A DNA stretch of 64,000 nt from Oceanicaulis sp052055585. GTDB taxonomy: Bacteria; Pseudomonadota; Alphaproteobacteria; Caulobacterales; Maricaulaceae. Under the pieces are notes generated by a model. That model was not told where the DNA came from and searched no databases. It saw only the letters and a list, made by a program, of their open reading frames with translations. Numbering within the stretch: position 1 is the first letter of the stretch; each line of letters opens with the position of its first letter. Shown here in pieces: positions 59,818-64,000 of this stretch. A program made the translations under genes and the position numbers. The DNA lies in NCBI RefSeq assembly GCF_052055585.1, contig NZ_CP170485.1, positions 1,488,001 to 1,552,000 on the forward strand. Direction: 5' to 3'.

Positions 59818-59976
59818 TGTACTTGCACTGGCGCCAAGGCGCGAGCGGCTCTCCCTAGAGGTCAGCATGTCATCTGCACAATGACATATGATTCTGAGCT
59901 TGTCTTACTTCCGGTCAGGGACCAAAGGTCGCGGCCAGTCTTTGACAACGCTTCGCAAACTCAGAGAACTGCGTCC

Positions 59977-60870
59977 TTACTTCATCTCTCCGGCCAGCCA
60001 TTTGATGACGCCTGAGAAGTCCATGGCCTCACCGCCCTGCTCGACAAAGGCGTCATAAATGGTTTGCGCCTTTTCGCCCATGGGCGTGTTCACCCCGGCC
60101 GATTTCGATGTCTGCATGGCAAGGTTTAAATCTTTCAGCATCATCGGCGCAGCAAAACCCGGTACGTAATCGCGATTGGACGGCGCCGTCGGCACAGGGC
60201 CGGGAACCGGGCAATAGCTGGTCAGTGACCAGTTCTGACCCGAGGCCTTGGAGGCGATATCAAAGAAGTTCTGCGGATCCAGGCCCAGCTTGATGGCGAG
60301 ATTCATCGCCTCGCAGGTACCGATCATGTGAATGCCAAGCAGCATGTTGTTGCAGATCTTGGCCGCCTGACCCGCGCCCGCATCCCCGGCCCGGATCACC
60401 GCCTTGCCCATATTGGAAAGGAAGGGCTCGGCCTTGGCGAACGCCTCTTCCGGGCCGCCCACCATGAATGTCAGCGTGCCGCCTTCGGCTGCCGCAACGC
60501 CGCCGGACACCGGCGCATCCACAAAGGTGAAACCGGCTTCAGAGGCTTTGGCTGCGACTTCACGAGCACTGTCCACATCAATGGTGGAGCAATCGATCAG
60601 CACCGCGTCGGACTTGGCGAGCGACAGAACCCCGCCCTCATCCAGATACACGCCGCGAACATGCTGGCCTGCGGGCAGCATGGAGACGACAACGTCTGCG
60701 TCCGTGACAGCGCCGCGCAGATCCGCTGCAGGGGTCGCGCCCTTCTTCTCCAGAATCGCGACCGCGTCCTTGTTCAGGTCATAGGCGCGCACGGTATGAC
60801 CGGCCTTCAGAAGGTTGGCCGCCATGCCCGAGCCCATATTCCCGAGACCGATGAATGCAATAACCGCCAT
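59977..60870 (-). CDS. mmsB: 3-hydroxyisobutyrate dehydrogenase
   Basis: An NAD-dependent beta-hydroxyacid dehydrogenase of 297 residues oxidising 3-hydroxyisobutyrate to methylmalonate semialdehyde in valine breakdown. N-terminal 'AFIGLGNMGSGMAANLLKAG' binds NAD; 'FVDAPVSGGVAAAEGGTLTF' is the substrate motif and the catalytic Lys lies in 'GAGQAAKICNNMLLGIHMI'. Start with AGGGAGGA upstream. It is third in the valine unit (dehydrogenase, hydrolase, mmsB). Confidence 0.95.
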   Translation of the reverse strand: MAVIAFIGLGNMGSGMAANLLKAGHTVRAYDLNKDAVAILEKKGATPAADLRGAVTDADVVVSMLPAGQHVRGVYLDEGGVLSLAKSDAVLIDCSTIDVDSAREVAAKASEAGFTFVDAPVSGGVAAAEGGTLTFMVGGPEEAFAKAEPFLSNMGKAVIRAGDAGAGQAAKICNNMLLGIHMIGTCEAMNLAIKLGLDPQNFFDIASKASGQNWSLTSYCPVPGPVPTAPSNRDYVPGFAAPMMLKDLNLAMQTSKSAGVNTPMGEKAQTIYDAFVEQGGEAMDFSGVIKWLAGEMK

Positions 60871-60926
60871 GCGGTCCTCCCTTGTTTCAAGAAGGCGGGC
60901 GGTTGGTCCACCCTGCCCGGTCGTTC

Positions 60927-61976
60927 CTAGTCGAGGAACGTCATTTCCTTGTCCGCATCAAGCGGTTCGAAATACGCGTTCACGTCGGCGTCTGCGATAG
61001 GCGCGGACCAGTTCGGCGCATTGTCCTTGTCGATGATCACGGCGCGCACGCCTTCATAGAAGTCCGACCCGTCCTTGAGGAAGCGGCTGGACACGCGCAG
61101 ATCCTGGACCATCACATCGCGCAGAGACAGCTCGGCCCCTTTGCGCAGGGCGGCCAGCGTGACTTTCACCGCCGTCGGGGATTTGCCCGAGAGGATTTTC
61201 AGCACCGCCTTGGACCAGGCGTCATTGGCCGTCTCAAGACGGTTGAGGATGACGCTCACATCATCGCCTTCAAACGCCGCATCGATCAGCGGCTGGATCA
61301 TCCCCAGATCCGACTGACCCGCATCGCCGGAGAAGCGCTCGATAATCGCATCGACCTTTTCACCCTCATCATCAAGGGTTTCGGTTTCCAGCGCCTCGAT
61401 CAGCGCCTCGTACTTGTCGGACGGCACGTAATGGGTCGCAACGCCAGCGGCGATGCAATCGGCCGTCTTCAGACGCGCGCCCGTGAGGCCCATCCACACG
61501 CCGAGCTCACCGTTCAGGCGCGGCAGGAAAAACGCGCCGCCCACATCGGGGTGAAAGCCGATGCCGGTTTCAGGCATGGCGAAAAGCGTGCGGTCGCCCG
61601 CAACCCGGAACTCGCCATGGATGGACACTCCGACGCCGCCGCCCATGGTGATACCGTCAATCAGCGCCACATAGGGTTTGGGGTATTCGGCAATCAGGGT
61701 GTTGAGCTGGTATTCATCCCGCCAGAAGGTCCAGGCCCGGTCATCGCCCGCTTTGCCGCTTTCCGCCAGCATGCGAATGTCGCCGCCCGCGCAGAAGCCC
61801 TTCTCGCCCGCGCCATCGACGACCACGGCTTTCACCGCATCGTCCGTGCGCCAGCTTTGCAGCGCTTCGACCATTGCGGTGACCATGTCCTGATTGAGCG
61901 CATTGAGCGCCTTGGGCCGGTTCAGGGTGATGCGACCGACCGAGCCGGCTTTACGAATGATGACGTCTTCAGTCAT
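60927..61976 (-). CDS. 3-hydroxyisobutyryl-CoA hydrolase (enoyl-CoA hydratase/isomerase family)
   Basis: A crotonase-fold enzyme of 349 residues, longer than simple enoyl-CoA hydratases and matching HIBYL-CoA hydrolase: 'ITLNRPKALNALNQDMVTAM', 'GEKGFCAGGDIRMLAESG', 'IDGITMGGGVGVSIHGEFRV' and 'ETGIGFHPDVGGAFFLPRL' with the catalytic Glu and Asp. Hydrolyses the CoA ester so that valine breakdown can proceed to free 3-hydroxyisobutyrate. It lies 56 bases before mmsB. Confidence 0.93.
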   Translation of the reverse strand: MTEDVIIRKAGSVGRITLNRPKALNALNQDMVTAMVEALQSWRTDDAVKAVVVDGAGEKGFCAGGDIRMLAESGKAGDDRAWTFWRDEYQLNTLIAEYPKPYVALIDGITMGGGVGVSIHGEFRVAGDRTLFAMPETGIGFHPDVGGAFFLPRLNGELGVWMGLTGARLKTADCIAAGVATHYVPSDKYEALIEALETETLDDEGEKVDAIIERFSGDAGQSDLGMIQPLIDAAFEGDDVSVILNRLETANDAWSKAVLKILSGKSPTAVKVTLAALRKGAELSLRDVMVQDLRVSSRFLKDGSDFYEGVRAVIIDKDNAPNWSAPIADADVNAYFEPLDADKEMTFLD

Positions 61977-62009
61977 GAGAGGTCCTCTCTGGACGGAATT
62001 CAGCTCAAT

Positions 62010-62031
62010 GCCCCGCCCGGGCCGGCGGGGC
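62010..62031. other. GC-rich hairpin between two valine-degradation genes
   Basis: GCCCCGCC and GGCGGGGC form a perfect 8-bp stem around a 6-base loop. No T-run follows on either strand, so it is unlikely to be a full terminator; it may attenuate or stabilise the operon transcript. Confidence 0.45.
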
Positions 62032-62078
62032 CAATAGAAAGACTGTCTAGCGCCTATAGAGCGCGTCGACGACGCGAC

Positions 62079-63215
62079 CTAGCGCAGCACGTCCTTGGCG
62101 ATGATCACGCGCATGATCTCGTTCGTGCCCTCAAGGATCTGGTGAACCCGCAGATCACGCACAATGCGCTCCAGCGGATAATCCTTCAGATATCCGTAGC
62201 CGCCATGGATCTGCAGCGCGTCATTGGCGATCTTGAAGCCCATATCGGTCGCGAAACGCTTGGCCATGGCGCAATGCTTGGCGGCGGACGGGTCCTTGCG
62301 GTCCACGCTGTCGGCCGCGCGCAGCAACATCAGGCGCGAGGCGTCGAGCTCGGTGACCATGTCGGCGAGCTTGAACTGGGTCGCCTGGAAGTCGGCGATG
62401 TTACGACCGAACTGGCTGCGTTCCCTGGCGTACTGGATGGCGAGATCCACAGCTTCCGCCGCCCCGCCCAGCGAGCAGGCGCCAATATTGATGCGTCCGC
62501 CATTCAGGCCCTGCATCGCAAAGCCGAAGCCCTGGCCTTCCTCGCCGATGCGGTTCTCGACCGGCACGCGGCAATCCTCAAAGGTGACGACGCGGGTCGG
62601 CTGGGAGTTCCAGCCCATCTTGCGCTCGTTCGCGCCAAAGCTCAGGCCGGGCGTGTCCTTCTCGACGATGATTGTGGAAATGCCCTTGGGGCCGTCTTCG
62701 CCCGTGCGGCACATGACGGCGTAAAGATCGCTCGTGCCCGCGCCGGAAATGAAGGCCTTGGAACCGTTCAGAACGTAATGATCACCATCGCGCACAGCCT
62801 TGGTGCGCAGATTGGCGGCGTCAGAGCCCGCGCCTGGTTCGGTCAGGCAATAGGACGCAATCTTGTCCATCCGGGTCATCTCGGGCAGCCAGCGCTGGCG
62901 CTGCTCTTCATTGCCCCAGCTGTCGATCATCCAGCTGACCATGTTGTGGATGGAGATGAAGGCGGCGGTGGACACACACCCACGCGACAGCTGTTCAAAG
63001 ATTAGGGCCGCATCGACCCGGCTCATCGCCGAACCGCCCACATCCTCGCGGGTGTAGATGCCGGCGAATCCCATCTCCGCCGCTTCGCGCAGCACATCCA
63101 CGGGGAAGTGCTTGTCCTCATCCCATTGGGCCGCATTGGGCTTGAGACGATCATCGGAGAACTTGCGGGCTGCGTCCTGAATCAGCGCTTGCTCTTCTGA
63201 CAGCTCGAAATGCAC
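62079..63215 (-). CDS. Isobutyryl-CoA dehydrogenase (acyl-CoA dehydrogenase family)
   Basis: A 378-residue FAD enzyme: 'FELSEEQALIQDAARKFSDD', 'YCLTEPGAGSDAANLRTKAV', 'FISGAGTSDLYAVMCRTG', 'QFGRNIADFQATQFKLADM', and C-terminal 'YLKDYPLERIVRDLRVHQIL' with the catalytic Glu following in 'EGTNEIMRV'. The start is GTG 63215, preceded by a perfect AGGAGG at 7-base spacing. With HIBYL-CoA hydrolase and mmsB it makes the middle of the valine pathway, so isobutyryl-CoA is the likely substrate. Divergent from hemB (90 bases). Confidence 0.93.
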   Translation of the reverse strand: MHFELSEEQALIQDAARKFSDDRLKPNAAQWDEDKHFPVDVLREAAEMGFAGIYTREDVGGSAMSRVDAALIFEQLSRGCVSTAAFISIHNMVSWMIDSWGNEEQRQRWLPEMTRMDKIASYCLTEPGAGSDAANLRTKAVRDGDHYVLNGSKAFISGAGTSDLYAVMCRTGEDGPKGISTIIVEKDTPGLSFGANERKMGWNSQPTRVVTFEDCRVPVENRIGEEGQGFGFAMQGLNGGRINIGACSLGGAAEAVDLAIQYARERSQFGRNIADFQATQFKLADMVTELDASRLMLLRAADSVDRKDPSAAKHCAMAKRFATDMGFKIANDALQIHGGYGYLKDYPLERIVRDLRVHQILEGTNEIMRVIIAKDVLR

Positions 63216-63305
63216 GGGGAAACCTCCTAAACAGACCGGGTTGGACCGGCTCCGACCGCGTGAAACGCGATATGTTCTGATTTGCTGCAAGCGAGATAGA
63301 CCAAG

Positions 63306-64000
63306 ATGGCCGCTTTTCCCACCACCCGTATGCGCCGGATGCGCGCGCATGACTGGTCCCGCCGCCTGATGCGCGAGAATGTGCTGACGCCGAACGACCT
63401 GATCTGGACGCTGGTGGTGTCTGACAAGGCGGGCCCCGTCGAGCCGGTCGCCTCCATGCCCGGCGTTGACCGCCTGAGCGTGAAAGCGGCCGCCGATGCG
63501 GCCCGCCGGGCGCGCGATCTGGGCATCCCCGCCATCGCGATTTTCCCCCATGTCGACCCGTCCCTGAAAGACGAGAACGGTCGCGAGGCGGACAATCCGG
63601 ACGGGCTGGTGGCGCAAGCGATCAAGGCGATGAAGGACGCCGCGCCGGAAGTCGGGATTATCTGCGATGTCGCGCTCGACCCCTTTACCGATCACGGCCA
63701 TGACGGGCTGATCGAGAACGGCGTCATCCTTAACGACGCAACGGTCGAACGCCTGTGCAGCCAGGCCCTGATGCAGGCCGCGTCCGGCGCGGATGTGGTC
63801 GCCCCGTCCGACATGATGGATGGCCGCATCGGCGCGATCCGGGAAGCGCTCGACTCAGAAGGCTATGAGGACACGATGATCATGTCCTACGCCGCCAAAT
63901 ACGCCTCGGCCTTCTATGGCCCCTATCGTGACGCCATCGGCACCGCCGTGGCGCTGCAGGGCGACAAGAAGACCTATCAGATGGACCCCGCCAACACTGA
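63306..64000 (+). CDS. hemB: Delta-aminolevulinic acid dehydratase (porphobilinogen synthase), 3' end outside window
   Basis: 231 codons of HemB are present before the window ends. Blocks visible: 'RMRRMRAHDWSRRLMREN', 'LTPNDLIWTLVV', 'MPGVDRLSVKAA', 'ICDVALDPFTDHGHDGLI', 'APSDMMDGRIGAIREALDSE' and 'IMSYAAKYASAFYGPYRDA' with the first active-site Lys in 'YAAKYAS'. The enzyme joins two 5-aminolevulinates to porphobilinogen, the step after HemA. The second active-site lysine and the C-terminus lie beyond the window. Confidence 0.95.
   Translation, partial: MAAFPTTRMRRMRAHDWSRRLMRENVLTPNDLIWTLVVSDKAGPVEPVASMPGVDRLSVKAAADAARRARDLGIPAIAIFPHVDPSLKDENGREADNPDGLVAQAIKAMKDAAPEVGIICDVALDPFTDHGHDGLIENGVILNDATVERLCSQALMQAASGADVVAPSDMMDGRIGAIREALDSEGYEDTMIMSYAAKYASAFYGPYRDAIGTAVALQGDKKTYQMDPANT

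Noticed and set aside
60882..63005. Very long open frame (about 700 codons) on the plus strand
   Set aside because: It is antisense to three well-supported valine-degradation genes and is open only because GC-rich codons on the other strand avoid stops; its translation has no domain-like pattern.

Overview
The window is dense, GC-rich chromosomal DNA from an alphaproteobacterium, most probably a marine, stalked or dimorphic Maricaulales/Hyphomonadaceae-type organism (inference from gene content, not a database match). Pointers are a C4-pathway 5-aminolevulinate synthase (hemA), a MucR/Ros-type regulator, a CtaA/COX15 haem A synthase, an NDUFS4-like complex I subunit, a ubiquinol-cytochrome c chaperone, a K+-independent membrane pyrophosphatase, S9 with an N-terminal extension, and the bamE / cyt-c chaperone / plsX-fabH-ihfA-merR neighbourhood. 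Five tRNA genes are present (Arg-TCT, Pro-TGG, two Glu-TTC, Pro-GGG). No rRNA, CRISPR array, insertion sequence, integrase or plasmid origin was seen, and no gene-free stretch exceeds about 300 bases.

Layout. 0-4.4 kb: a cut-off DUF502 membrane protein, a DUF3089 hydrolase-fold protein that has lost its catalytic residues, and hldE and kdsA for LPS inner core. 4.4-13.2 kb: an apparent light / singlet-oxygen stress cluster. A rightward operon (class I photolyase, FAD oxidoreductase, DUF1365, Cfa-like lipid methyltransferase) faces a leftward operon (ChrR-like cupin, DUF6134 protein, FeS-type 6-4 photolyase, SDR). Each begins with a TGATCC-N18-TA-rich promoter resembling ECF11/sigma-E (RpoE-ChrR) promoters. 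13.2-16.6 kb: cysK, a lone amino-acid-binding protein, metC. 16.6-20.7 kb: a MacAB-like export operon. 21-25.5 kb: SulP transporter, small genes, ppa and four tRNAs. 25.6-34.8 kb: recJ-glpX, PHA synthase with a histone-like tail, a methyltransferase/LysR pair, PhoX, and a TauD-type dioxygenase.

35-42.6 kb: rplM-rpsI, a lipoprotein, ctaA, two tandem acyl-CoA dehydrogenases with a MarR regulator, and a serine hydrolase. 42.8-44.4 kb: a visibly AT-rich patch beside tRNA-Pro(GGG) carrying two overlapping coiled-coil lipoprotein genes of unknown function. 44.4-50.8 kb: merR, ihfA, fabH, plsX, cyt-c chaperone, bamE, hppA. 51-57.7 kb: a long leftward run glyA-nrdR-ribD-ribE-ribBA-ribH-nusB-thiL in which RibD is only the reductase half and the RibA half of RibBA lacks its zinc cysteines. 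57.9-64 kb: mucR, hemA, a complete three-gene valine branch (isobutyryl-CoA dehydrogenase, HIBYL-CoA hydrolase, mmsB) and the start of hemB.

The most interesting material is the two-operon photo-oxidative cluster with a ChrR-like protein that lacks both a neighbouring sigma gene and most anti-sigma zinc ligands, and the AT-rich two-lipoprotein patch.
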